A DNA stretch of 64,000 bases from Tanytarsus gracilentus. Taxonomy: Eukaryota > Arthropoda > Insecta > Diptera > Chironomidae. The notes beneath the pieces are model-generated. The model saw only the letters and a program-made list of their open reading frames with translations. It was not told where the DNA came from and did no database searches. The position numbers and the translations under genes were made by a program. Numbering within the stretch: position 1 is the first letter of the stretch; every line of letters starts with the position of its first letter. Where the stretch lies: NCBI GenBank assembly GCA_038502055.1, contig JAXRKN010000039.1, positions 1,798,001 to 1,862,000 of the forward strand. Reading direction: 5' to 3'. Shown here in pieces: positions 50,930 through 61,348 of the stretch.

Positions 50930-51883
50930 CAGGGGGTAACTCACTTGGAGGAAAAAATTTTCCTGCAGGTCCGCAGGAAAATTTTCCTGCAGTAAAATAT
51001 TTTTTCCTGCGTTTTTCCTGCATGGAGGAAAATTTTTCCTGCGTTTTTCCTGCGTGGAGGAAAATTTTTCCTGCAAGTCTAAGAACTAAAAATTATTTAT
51101 TTTGTATGATTACACCCAAAAATAATAATTTTAAATGCAAGTCATCAATAATGATAGATGTTTAGGACGTTGTGGGTTCCGTAACAATACTTAGCAGTGG
51201 ATTTTTGGACACAATTTTATATTCTTAAACTATTTTATGGTTTAAAATTTTATATTAAATTTTTATAAGATGAAAAGGTTAAATCATTTTCATAAATGAG
51301 CTTTTATAGACAAGTAAATCCAGTGAGCTTGAGTTTTTTAAAAAGAAATTTTTTTGGATTTTTAAACCCTTCAAATAGGCAAGAAATATCAATTTCATAG
51401 TCCCCTTCCAAAATGTATTTTAATTAAGAAAAAATTAAAATATTTTTACATCCAGTTTATAAAACCCTACATTTTGAATCCCACATATATGTTTTAGCTC
51501 CACAATATGAAGCACTTCCAGAAGTGCTTGATATTCTTTTTGATTCATTTTTAATGTTTAAAATTGTTTTCTATCAAATACAAAAAAAATTAATTTTTAT
51601 GATGTGGATTCAAAAGTTAGGAAGCACTTGCTTTCTATCACACCTCAAATGGCGTTTAATGTGGGTCTTATAATGGGCTTTATATATAGACTGTGTTCCC
51701 CATTAAATCTATAAATTATTTTAAATTCTTTTTTTTTAGTGTAAAAAAGTATTGCAGGAAAATTTTCCTGCATTTTTCCTGCGCGCAGGAAAATTTTCCT
51801 GCGTTTTTCCTGCAGGCAAAAATTTTCCTGCAGGTCCGCAGGAAAAACGCAGGAAAATTTTCCTCCAAGTGAGTTACCCCCTG
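50930..51883. mobile_element. hAT-like MITE with 8-bp target duplication
   Basis: The element begins CAGGGGGTAACTCACTTGGA and ends with its exact inverse; the inverted identity runs about 26 bases and continues with small gaps. An exact 8-bp duplication, TATTCCAT, flanks it (50922-50929 and 51884-51891). The subterminal regions contain many copies of GCAGGAAAA / TTTTCCTGC in both orientations, typical of transposase-binding arrays. There is no open transposase. Terminal CAGGGG and an 8-bp duplication fit the hAT superfamily. Confidence 0.85.
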
Positions 51884-52279
51884 TATTCCATCTAAAATAA
51901 ACACAAGCGAGTAAAATTTATTCACAAAGTCTGACCCAGTGACAGCCGAGTTAGCAATAACTTTTTGTATGTATGATTAGCATTGTGACATAAGTTTATG
52001 ATCTTGGAGAGAGCTCTATGAAAGAAGGGTCTTTATCTCGAGACTCAAATTTCCAATTTTTGTTTATGCTTACGAGTGTCATGTGTAAGATTTGTCTGTA
52101 GAGATTTTTCTTGGAAATTAAATCGTAAAAATAACAAAAATTTTTTCAACCTCGTTGCAATTTTTCTGCGTCGTCCGCTAATTTTCTTTAATAGAAGTTT
52201 ATTTGTGAAAATTTTGTTAAGCTGTTAAAACTTTTCACCTTTCTTTTTTTCATTTGCAGAAATATTTTGTAATTTTACG

Positions 52280-52315
52280 TATATAAATGTAGGAAAAAGT
52301 TTCAGAATTTCAGTC
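52280..52315 (+). promoter_or_regulatory. TATA and initiator of the 52341 gene
   Basis: TATATAAA at 52280 is followed by TCAGTC at 52310-52315, with the initiator A about 32 bases from the TATA start. This is ideal core-promoter spacing, 26 bases ahead of the ATG. Confidence 0.75.
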
Positions 52316-52340
52316 AAGTTTTCAGCGAGCAGAAGTCATC

Positions 52341-54125
52341 ATGAAAATTTTCGTTCTTACTTTTTTGGTGCTGTCAATTTCATGTGGATTAAATAGCGCT
52401 GGTTGCCTTCGAGATGATCGAGGACATGTAAGTGAAAAATTATTATAAATCTATTAAATTTTTAATATTTTCATTAACTTTAAAATAGTGCAAGTCGAGA
52501 ATTTTTGACGAGCCAGAGCCACGCGAAATTCATTACATTTATCGCGGTGACTCATGCAGTTGTCCAAAGAAGCACGATGTGATCATTCAAGAACTCAAAG
52601 AAGAACCAAAAGAGAGACGCGAAAAGCTCGATATTGGTTATGGAATTCAGAAACCGATTGAGAGAGAAGAAAAACTGACGAGATATCTTTTTGATGTTCG
52701 CATTGAAAAACCAGTTGAAAAGAAAATTGAAAGGTGAGAAATATTTAAATTTTTAAAAACCGTTAAAATTTTATAAATTATTTTCTTAATTAGCTCAAAA
52801 TCAGGTCCATTCAACTACCAACTTGAGACAGTCCCACAACAAATTGAACCCGTTCGTTACATGTTTGACACTCGCATCGAACAACCAATTACACCATGCA
52901 AAGAGAAGCCATGGCAAGGACTCGTTGCTCAAATCGACACAATCTCAATGCCGAGAACATGCAGCAATCGTGATCACTCTCAAGAGTCTTGCAATTGTGG
53001 ATGTCGCAACCCCTCACACACTCGTGAGACTTGCAACTGCAAAAAAGACAAAAACATGTACTCAATTCCGATTATCTATGGGTGAGAACTTTTGAGAGTT
53101 TTTTGATTTTCTGTTAAATTTTCAAAAAAAAAATATTTCAATAAATGAACATTGTGCAAAAATATTTCAAACTTTGTTTTATTTTCCAAACATTTTGGTC
53201 TTCTGATTTTTGCATGATGTCACATTAAATTCTGAGGATGAAAGTTTTCATCCCTTGAATTTTTTTAAACTCTTTATTTTTCACCAGCGATGACTTGACA
53301 CCTCTCAATCGACCAAAACGAGACACAGACTCCAAGAAACAATCAAAAAAACCAAAACGACCAGAATTAAATTTTCCAAAGTTTAAAAAAATTGATCCCA
53401 AAGAACTTGCGTCCATTCTCCGTGCGGAACATCTCAAACTTAAATTAAATGATCCAAAAGATTTAAAAAGAAAATCTTCTTCAATTTTCACCACATCAGC
53501 CAGAGATGCGTCACGACCTAAACGAAAGGAAGCTTCACCTTGCTCTTACACGTTTGAGTCTTGCGATCCATCGAGAAAGACCGGAAGTGGCTGTCCGCTG
53601 TGCTATAAATGTAAATGCGAACCAGCTGGCGATGGCGACAATCAGAGATTTGGAACGAGAGACATAAAAATTCCATACAGAATGGCGGGACGCGATGAAC
53701 AATTTACGGCGCCAACAAGACAAGAATTTGAGCTAGAACCAGCATCGTATACAGGCCTTGATCGTCCTGAAATGTACAGAAATTATATTCAAGAAATTAT
53801 CTCAAAATATCCCGAGCACATGTCACGAAGAATGCCAAACATGATGGATCAACAGCGAGATCTCTTAAAATTTATTGGTGAATTATCGCGAAATGACAAG
53901 TCACCGCAAGGCATTGAAGGGGAGGACGTTCGTTATAAGATGATTGACAATGCAATGGATCTTTATAAGTATTATGAGCGAGCCACAAGTAAAATGCCTA
54001 AATTCGGGCTGGATGGCAAATTATTGAAGTCAAAACGTGGAACTGTGTTGGAAGTGATTGAGATGACGTCAGACGAAATTAACGATGCGGGTTTAAAAAT
54101 TGGAGCTGAAAATTTTAGTGAATAA
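52341..54125 (+). CDS. Secreted Cys-containing protein, unknown family
   Basis: Exons 52341-52427, 52489-52733, 52794-53081 and 53288-54125 give 485 residues. The N-terminus MKIFVLTFLVLSISCGLNSA is a signal peptide. The first half is charged, with an internal repeat (RYLFDVRIEKP and RYMFDTRIEQP) and a Cys-rich segment (CNCGCRNPSHTRETCNC). The second half has basic stretches (RPKRDTDSKK), a second Cys cluster (GCPLCYKCKC) and a helical C-terminal domain (MYRNYIQEIISKYPEHMSRR). I do not recognise it. If exon 3 is not spliced, a TGA follows at 53083-53085 and AATAAA at 53140-53145, which would make a 207-residue short form. It is the first of the secreted-gene run. Confidence 0.8.
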
Positions 54126-54528
54126 TTTTCAAATTTTAGATTGAAATTTTTTAAGTTATCATTTTCAAGTTAATCTAAATTCACCAAGTAGGGAAAAACC
54201 CTACTAGGTAAAATAATATCAAAGTTAATTAGTGATTAAATTAGTAAATTAAGAAGTTACTTATTAATTTTCAAAAAAAATTCAATTAAATTTTGAGTTT
54301 TTAAAAACTATCATTGAACGCATCACAGCTCAAAAATTGACTTAAATTTTTCAGTAAAATTGTCAATTTTTGAATTTATATAGAAACTAATTAATAAAAA
54401 AAATTTAAGCTGAGAAAAATATTTAATCTGTTTGAAAATATTTTTTAATTCTAGCCAAAATATTTTTCATTCACAACAGCATAGCTCACAGACGGGTAAT
54501 TATGTGACATGTCTTCAATTGGATATTT

Positions 54529-54676
54529 TTTATTGTCTCACGTTCGAGTGTGAATTCAAGGAATTTTCTTTTCATATTTAAGCAAATGTGCAAACTGTCA
54601 CAGTTATCAGTTGAAAATCTGGTGTCGAATTAATCATGAAGGCGTCACTTGTTCTCGCATTTCTCTTTCTAGTCGC
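54529..54676 (+). repeat. Duplicated promoter block, copy 1
   Basis: About 150 bases here are nearly identical to 58209-58356 and cover promoter, 5'UTR and signal-peptide exon. Included are TATTTAAG (54575-54582) and the initiator TCAGTT (54607-54612). The spacing and the near identity indicate the core promoter was copied with the gene. Confidence 0.85.
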
Positions 54677-56385
54677 TGTTCAGGTAAAAGTTTAAGATTT
54701 TAAGAAATTTAAATAAAATTTTTAATTTACAGAAATCTTACGCTGATGGACAAAAAAATATTTTCCGTTATCGAGATGAAGATGGCTACATTCGAATGGG
54801 AATTCTTCGCAAGCCCGAAAGTCAAAAACCATTTTCAATAGTTCCATCTTCGTCTGATGAATCTTCGCAACAAAGCGATTCCGATGACTCTGAAATTTTA
54901 AGAGAGGACATCAGTGCATACTTGCACGAATATTCCCGTCGAATTGGCCCTCACGAAAATGCCGATTCCGTTCAGGAAATGTTCAATATTTCAGAAGAAA
55001 GATTAATCGCTGCTGACGATAAAGGTGCTGAATTTGATAATTCACCCGAAGCACATCGTACACATAATTTCTACATCAAAGCTCGAGAATCTCATGATTG
55101 CGATAAAAAGCACACTTACGTCTACAAGCAAAAGCCAATTGTGTTCCGTCCGAAAGGCGCAAATGTCGTGGTAAATACAAAGCCAATTTATGTCCATCCA
55201 CCACCACTCGTTGTCCATCAACCCGCTCCAAAGCCATGCAATCCAGTAATTAATTATCAACCGCCAAGTATTAAAATTCGTCCCGTAATTGTTGAATCCA
55301 AGAAACCATGCAAAAAGTCCAAAACTCGAAAAGATTCTTACTCATGGGAGAAATTCAAGAAAAGTTCGTACTCATGGGAGAAAAAAGATTCCAACGAATA
55401 TAAAGTTTATTATCATGGACATAATAAAAATCATAAATACGATCACCATCACTTCAATGCTAAGCCAAGTCACTCGAGTTCTGTCTCAGACGAGAAGGAA
55501 GAAAAACCAATTTGGACTTATGGCAAGAATGACAAGTTTGGACCGCAAAATTGGGGAAAAATTGCTGCCGCATGCGATGGAAATCGTCAAAGTCCAATTG
55601 CACTTTACACACACAAAGCAAGAAATTCTGATCATGCTAAACCTCTTAAAATTGACGGTCTCGATTTGATGCCAAAATCATTGAAATACGAAAATGACGG
55701 AGATTCTTTTGATTTGAAATTTAACTATGCAAAAGGAAAAAAAGTTAAAATTTCTGGTGGACCATTGAAGGTTCCATACATTCTCGCTGGCGTTCATTGG
55801 CATTGGGGAAAGACTGACGAGGCTGGAAGTGAACACACTTTGGATTCAAAGAGATATTCATCAGAACTTCATCTTGTATTTTATAATTCAAATTATGGTG
55901 AGTGATTTTTAAATTTAATTTTTAAAATTTATAATTTTTTTTGCAGAGTCAATTACCGAAGCAATTAAAACGCCCAAAGGACTTGCAGTTCTTGGAATTC
56001 TCTATGAGGTTAATTACTTGTTAATTTTTTAAAAAAAATTACTAATAAAATATTTTAGCTTGACGATTTTGCTGACAATCCCTGGGCTGCCTATGCTAAA
56101 AAAGTCATCAAACAAAAATCATCCTACACTGAAACTAGAAATCTCTTCCCACTTCGTGAACTTGTTCAGGATGATGATTTCAACATTTTAACTTATAAAG
56201 GCTCTTTAACCAATCCTGACTGTAATGAAAACGTGACTTGGATGGTCTCAACGAAACCACTTCCTATCTCCTCCTCTGATCTTAATGGCTTTAGAAAACT
56301 TAGAGATATAAAGGGAAATCCGATTTTGAAGAATTTCAGACCGCTTCAAAAGAGAAATGGACGTGTCATCACCGAGTACAACTAA
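54636..56385 (+). CDS. Secreted alpha-carbonic anhydrase with long N-terminal extension
   Basis: Alpha-carbonic anhydrases interconvert CO2 and bicarbonate at a zinc site. Exons 54636-54683, 54733-55897, 55947-56008 and 56059-56385 give 533 residues. The signal peptide MKASLVLAFLFLVAVQ fills exon 1. Residues from about 17 to 275 are a low-complexity region: acidic Ser-rich, then VVHQPAPKPCNPVI-type proline repeats, then SYSWEK repeats and His-rich tracts. The enzyme domain starts at IWTYGKNDKFGPQNW and has the complete zinc triad (two His in GVHWHWG, one in SSELHLVFYN), the gatekeeper region GSEHT and a TW pair in NVTWMVST, so it should be active. The His-rich tract may bind metal. Related enzymes with such extensions act in mineral or matrix formation; that role here is inference. 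Confidence 0.92.
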
Positions 56386-56685
56386 TTAAATTGTTAAATT
56401 AATTGTTAATTAATACTTTTAAGTAGAAAAAAAAAGTTTTGAAACCGTAATAAAAATAAAATATTAAATTGCATAAACTTTGAATCTTTTTTTATATTTA
56501 AAAATTTTAAACCAATTTATTGATAGGCCTACTAGATCCTGAATGTATTTCATTTTTAACAAATAACATGTTAGTTTGATATCTTATAAAAAAACCTCTA
56601 AAAATTCTAAAAATTTAAATGACTGAAAAAACTTTAATTTGTTGTCTTTTGAAAACATCTTTCAAAATATGCTCACTTGCAAATT

Positions 56686-56929
56686 TTTTTTAGAAAAATA
56701 ATAAAAATTTTATACCCAAAAAGTTCTAAAAATTTAAATGACTGAAAAAACTTTTTTGCAAGTGGGCATTTTCGGAAATATTTTTTCAAAAGATATCAAA
56801 CTAACTTGTAAATTTGTTGTCTTTGAAACAAATTTTTCAAAATATGTCCTCTCACAAAAAATTTGTTTCAGTCATTTAAATTTTTAGAATTTTTTGGGTA
56901 TGAATTTTTTATTATTTTTCTAAAAAAAT
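56686..56929. repeat. Inverted repeat of about 62 bp
   Basis: Arms at 56686-56748 and 56866-56929 pair with a few mismatches (shared core CTAAAAATTTAAATGACTGA). A third, direct copy of the core lies at about 56605-56636. An additional inverted pair, GTTAGTTTGATATCTT (about 56570) and its complement (about 56793), encloses much of the block. Confidence 0.75.
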
Positions 56930-57328
56930 TCTCAAAATACCTACTACAAGTTTTTCACTCCTAGGAGCTCCTAGATTATTTGAAATATTTATTTTGATGA
57001 CATTTTAGAGAGCTTTAATTTTAATTTGAGAGCTTTGAGAAATTTTGTCAAAATCAAGAGTAATTTGTAAATTTCGTCATTATGTCATTTTTTCAGAAAA
57101 AAAATTTAAATTTACGCGATGAAATTTCAAAAATATTTAAAATTATAGCTCCGCTATATATTAATTTTGATTTCTCCAAAACCAGTTTTTGGCCCCTAGT
57201 GCCAAGACATTACATTGTGCAATACCAAAACATAAACTCAAATGATAGGCCTAGCCAAACCCTACAAACTGGCGAAAACAGATTTAAAATCGGTTGCTCC
57301 TACGAGGAGTTAGAGCCATTTAAGTCAT

Positions 57329-57370
57329 CTTACTTTCTTACTTTCTTACTTTCTTACTTTCTTACTTTCT
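57329..57370 (+). repeat. Microsatellite of the 8-mer CTTACTTT
   Basis: About five consecutive copies of CTTACTTT are followed by CTCACGATC. It lies at the junction between AT-rich sequence and the more GC-rich block that leads into the minisatellite. Confidence 0.85.
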
Positions 57371-57544
57371 CACGATCTTAGTGAACGCCATATCTCAAGA
57401 ACGGCTGGTCGGATTTGACTCGGGTTTGTGGCTAAAGATCGGGTTTTGGCTCTAGTTGTGCAAGAAGTATTTAGTTTTGAAGTACGACCCTCCAAGGACC
57501 GTCCGTGGGTGCAAAAATGTCCTTTTTCATACAAATTTTCTCTT

Positions 57545-58024
57545 ATATGGCTTCATGGGTATTGTTGAACTCGTAATTGCATCAGGAATCGATTGACATT
57601 GACGATTTTTGAGGAATGTCCATCATGGCCGGCCTGGAGTGCCACTAATGTCCATTTTTCAGAACTATGGCTTCATGGGTATCGTTGAACTCGTAATTGC
57701 ATCAGGAATCGATTGACATTGACGATTTTAGAGGAATGTCCATCACGGCCGGCCAGGAGTGCCACTAATGTACATTTTTCAGAACTATGGCTTCATGTAT
57801 GTCGTTGAACTCGTCATTGCATCAGGAATCGATTGACATTGACGATTTTTGAGGAATGTCCATCATGGTCGGCCAGGAGTGCCACTAATGTCCATTTTTC
57901 AGAACTATGGCTTCATGTATGTCGTTGAACTCGTCATTGCATCAGGAATCGATTGACATTGACGATTTTTGAGGAATGTCCATCATGGTCGGCCAGGAGT
58001 GCCACTAATGTCCATTTTACAGAA
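57545..58024 (+). repeat. Four-copy 120-bp minisatellite
   Basis: Four units of 120 bases begin at about 57545, 57665, 57785 and 57905. Each contains GCATCAGGAATCGATTGACA, so each has a ClaI site (ATCGAT). Units 3 and 4 share variants (CATGTATGTCG, CGTCATTG) that units 1 and 2 lack, showing stepwise duplication. Base composition is less AT-rich than the flanks. Confidence 0.9.
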
Positions 58025-58208
58025 CTATGGGGTACTAATCTAAGACAGCGGAGCTATTGGAAATGGCAACGCCGTTTGCAGACCCATCTTGTTTACTTTT
58101 GATTTTTCGGAAGTTTATTTATTTTTTTCACACGATGAAAATGTTAAAAATCAAACAAATTTTTATAAAAATATTTTCCCCCCGAGACATGCTCTAACTC
58201 GATATATT

Positions 58209-58356
58209 TTTATTGTCTCACGTTCGAGTGTGAATTCAAGGAATTTTCTTTTCATATTTAAGCAAATGTGCAAACTGTCACAGTTATCAGTTGAAAATCT
58301 GGTGTCGAATTAATCATGAAGGCGTCACTTGTTCTCACATTTCTCTTTCTAGTCGC
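58209..58356 (+). repeat. Duplicated promoter block, copy 2
   Basis: This is the counterpart of 54529-54676, offset by 3680 bases, with TATTTAAG at 58255-58262 and TCAGTT at 58287-58292. It drives the truncated paralog. The minisatellite lies directly upstream. Confidence 0.85.
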
Positions 58357-59432
58357 TGCTGCTGTAAGATTTTACATATCGAGTTAGAATTTTTAAAACT
58401 AAAATTATTTTTTCGCAGAAATCAACAGTCGCTGATCAGCAACCAATGCTTTACCGTTATCGCGATGACGATGGCTACATTCGAATGGGAGTTCTTCGCA
58501 AGCCCGAAGGTCAAAAGCCATTTTCAATAGTTCCATCTTCGTCTGATGAATCTGAATCGTCGCAACAAAACGAGTCCGATGATTCTGAAATTAATGTAGA
58601 TGACACCAGTGCATACATGCACGAATATTCAAATCCTTTCGAGTCATTAGATGATTTTGATTCAATGCACGACAAATCGGACGATGATATGCATGCCGAA
58701 GAAAGATTGGCTGGTATTGACGAAGAAGATAATTCGTCGACTGAAAATAAAAAATATAACGTTTATGCCAAAGGTCCAAAGCCAAAATCAAAATTGAAGC
58801 CAAAACCAAAAATCAGCCAAAAAAATTATCAACAAAAAAATTATAAGCAACAAAGTCATAAACAAAAAATATCAAAGAGCATTTCAAAATCTTCGGAGGA
58901 GCATCCAGTTCATCCTCCACAAGATTCTCATTCATCAGAATCCCGTGAGCACCACCCAAGACCTCCACCCCACTCATCCGAGTCTTACGAGCACAAACCA
59001 CCAAAGCATTCTTCTGAATCTTATGAACACATTGTCAAGCCACGCCCGCCAAAACACTCATCGGAAAAAAATTGTGACTGCAAGAAAGGAAAAAAGCAAG
59101 TTTATGTCTATAAGCAGCCGCCAATTGTGGTTCGTCCAAAACCCACTAGTGTCCTCATAAAATCAAAGCCAATTGTTGTTCAACCACCACCGCTTGTTGT
59201 CCATCAACCCGCTCCAAAGCCATGCAATCCTGTCATCAAGTATAAAACACCAAACATCCGAATCAAGCCGGTCATTGTGAAAATCCGCAAACCCCAGCCG
59301 ACACCATGCCACACCACTAAAAAGAGCTGCAAAAAATGTCATCGAAAACCCGTCCGAAAGTGCAATCGATGCCAAAAGAAAAGATGTGAATGTAATCGTC
59401 ATCATCATCATCATGAAACAATTTGGACCTGA
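58316..59432 (+). CDS. Secreted paralog of the carbonic anhydrase extension, enzyme domain absent
   Basis: Exons 58316-58363 and 58419-59432 give 353 residues. The signal peptide MKASLVLTFLFLVAAA and the segments YRYRDDDGYIRMGVLRKP, QKPFSIVPSSSDES and PPPLVVHQPAPKPCNPVI match the carbonic anhydrase gene upstream. This copy has expanded Lys/Gln/Pro and HSSESYEH repeats and a Cys/His-rich tail (KSCKKCHRKPVRKCNRCQKK, then five His). It stops at HETIWT, exactly where the neighbour continues IWTYGKNDKFG into the enzyme domain. It is therefore a non-enzymatic relative, possibly a metal-binding matrix protein. The reading frame is intact over a kilobase and the promoter is preserved, so I do not call it a pseudogene. 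Confidence 0.88.
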
Positions 59433-59731
59433 GAATTTTTATAATTAATTTTTTTAACTGTTGAATTTTAAATAAAGATTTTTTTAATTATTTTTTTGAA
59501 GCAAAAATTTAAATTTTTAAATCGTAAAATTTCTACGATAAATAATTTTTGAATTAAAGAATTTCATGGTCAGATTTATTCTCACTGTCACTTATGTTTG
59601 TTTTCTTCGTATGCATAAAAACTTTCAAACGCTTCAAAAAAAATATGCTGACTCGAATTTGAGCCGAAGAAGCATAAAAGAGTGAAGCTAAGAAAGAATT
59701 TTTTCAAAAGGCGAGTAATTGAAGAAGAAGA
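59433..59731. other. Short intergenic region
   Basis: This holds the 3'UTR of the preceding gene (AATAAA about 59470) and the promoter of the next gene, with a TATA-like CATAAAAG near 59670. Nothing else is seen. Confidence 0.55.
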
Positions 59732-60113
59732 ATGAAAAAACTAGCGCTCGTAATTTTCCTCACCGTCACAATTGTAAGTCGTAAAAATGTAAATTTTAAA
59801 TCAAATTAAACTAAATATAATTTTTTAGGTGTCATCAACTCCAATTCAAAAAGATGAAGATTATTATGAGGACGTGAGTAATGAAATGATTTTAAGTTCA
59901 ATTGTATCGAGTGAAAAAAGTAACGTCAAACGTGATGCACCCCAAAATTATGAAGAGTATAGACCGCGAAGACAGCAACAATCGGGCCGACAGCAGTTTT
60001 ATAATTTATTAATTGACATTCTTGCAACAATGCAAAGTTCAACGAAAAATGATATTCGACGGGCGAAGAAACGTGAACTGGAGAAGGGATCCATGCATAC
60101 TGCTGAGAGATAG
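59732..60113 (+). CDS. Small secreted protein with dibasic sites, possible peptide precursor
   Basis: Exons 59732-59773 and 59829-60113 give 108 residues. Exon 1 is the signal peptide MKKLALVIFLTVTI. The mature part is acidic at first (DEDYYEDVSNEM), then carries several basic pairs (NVKRDAPQNYEEYRPRRQQQ, DIRRAKKRELEK), which are typical prohormone or furin sites, around a hydrophobic helix FYNLLIDILATMQ. I do not recognise the family. It may be a processed peptide precursor or a small structural protein. Confidence 0.75.
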
Positions 60114-60849
60114 AAATTTTTTTCTTCTTTTTAAATGAAATGTGATAATAAATATTTTTTTAAATCGTTAAATTTTTAAATTTTGAACAAAACAGAAATT
60201 ATTTAATCTAGCACAAAAATTAAAATTTGAATTTCAGAAATGTTTCCAAAAATAATTTAAAAGTCCTCGAGCCGCATTGAGTGATATAAATAAATCTTTT
60301 GAAAATTATAAATCCCATGCATGGACACAGAAAAAACTTTTTTAAAATTAGATTTTTTCTTAGACCTTCGTCAAAATTTTTTTCGTAAAATTTAAATTTC
60401 GACAATTTTTCTATGGCCAACTGTGGATCAATTTAATTCACACAAAAGAATTCCTAAACTTTTTTTCAATTATAGAAGATTATGTAGATCTGGCGGCACT
60501 ATCAGCCCTATTTGTGTATCACTGTTACTCAAGCTTCAATTTATCACTTCCGTAAACGAATAATTTTTTTTACTAACAAAGTTCGTCTGATGAAAATCAA
60601 AAGTGAATTTCAGTAAGTATCTTTTTATCAGTGGAAGGAATTTCTGTGTCGCATGTGACTGTGTGTGGAATTAATGACGCTAAGTAGTCCTACAAACATT
60701 CTCGAGAGAGAGATTTACAAAATAATTTAATTAACCAATTTGGCTGAATTTATTTTTTCGTTTTACACACATAACGCATCAGTTTAGTTTGTGACGAACT
60801 TTTGACTTGACTTGACGAAGACAAATTTTTATCGTGACAGAAAATTAAA
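60114..60849. other. Intergenic region
   Basis: AT-rich sequence of 0.74 kb contains an AATAAA near 60149 for the upstream gene. I see no further gene or repeat; a TATA box for the next gene is not obvious. Confidence 0.55.
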
Positions 60850-61348
60850 ATGAAGATTAAAATTTTGTTCCTTTTTGTTGCACTTTTATGCATCATTCAG
60901 GTGAAAAAAAATTAAGTGATAGAAAAATTAAATTGAATTGTGTTAATTAAAATTAGAAAATTGTGAAATTTTTTATCTATAAATTAAGTTAAACTTAAAA
61001 TTCAATTTTATTTATGTGTCTTCAAAAAATTTAAATTTTTAAAAATTAACGTAACTTAATAATTTTTTTGGCAGTTCACTCAAGCTGACTTTATGGATGA
61101 TGTGAAGGATGTTTGGAAAAGTTCAGTAAAAGGTGTCAAAAACACGTTTTCGGTAAGAATTAAGAAATCTAAATTAAATTAAATGGAATTTTTTTAAATC
61201 TTAAAAATTAAATTAATTATTTATTTATTTTCGCCAGTCCATCGGTGATTTCTTCTCAGACAAAACAGATGACACTAAAGACGCAGCTTCAGACTTTTTC
61301 GACGATGCCAAGTCAGGTGTAAAGGATATTTCCAAAAAGATCACATGA
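60850..61348 (+). CDS. Small secreted helical protein, 79 residues
   Basis: Exons 60850-60900, 61075-61152 and 61238-61348 encode the signal peptide MKIKILFLFVALLCIIQ and a short mature protein. The mature part is rich in Asp, Lys, Ser and Phe with a repeated DVKDVWKSSVKGVKNTF / FFDDAKSGVKDISKK pattern, which would form an amphipathic helix or pair of helices. There are no cysteines. The helix periodicity superficially resembles LEA-type or apolipophorin-like segments, but no family is recognised. AATAAA follows shortly after the stop. The intron layout (signal peptide alone in exon 1, phase 0) matches its neighbours. Confidence 0.82.

Larger units (their letters stand above)
49521..52340. 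other. Intergenic region containing a MITE
   Basis: This AT-rich spacer of 2.8 kb separates the housekeeping block from the secreted-protein cluster. Apart from the hAT-like MITE and the promoter at 52280, I see no gene or RNA. Confidence 0.6.
56386..58208. other. Repeat-filled spacer between the two paralogs
   Basis: After the carbonic anhydrase poly(A) signals (AATAAA near 56449), the spacer holds nested inverted repeats (56568-56930), a stretch of unclassified sequence (57000-57330), an 8-mer microsatellite (57329-57370), a less AT-rich segment and the 120-bp minisatellite. No coding gene is supported. Confidence 0.65.
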
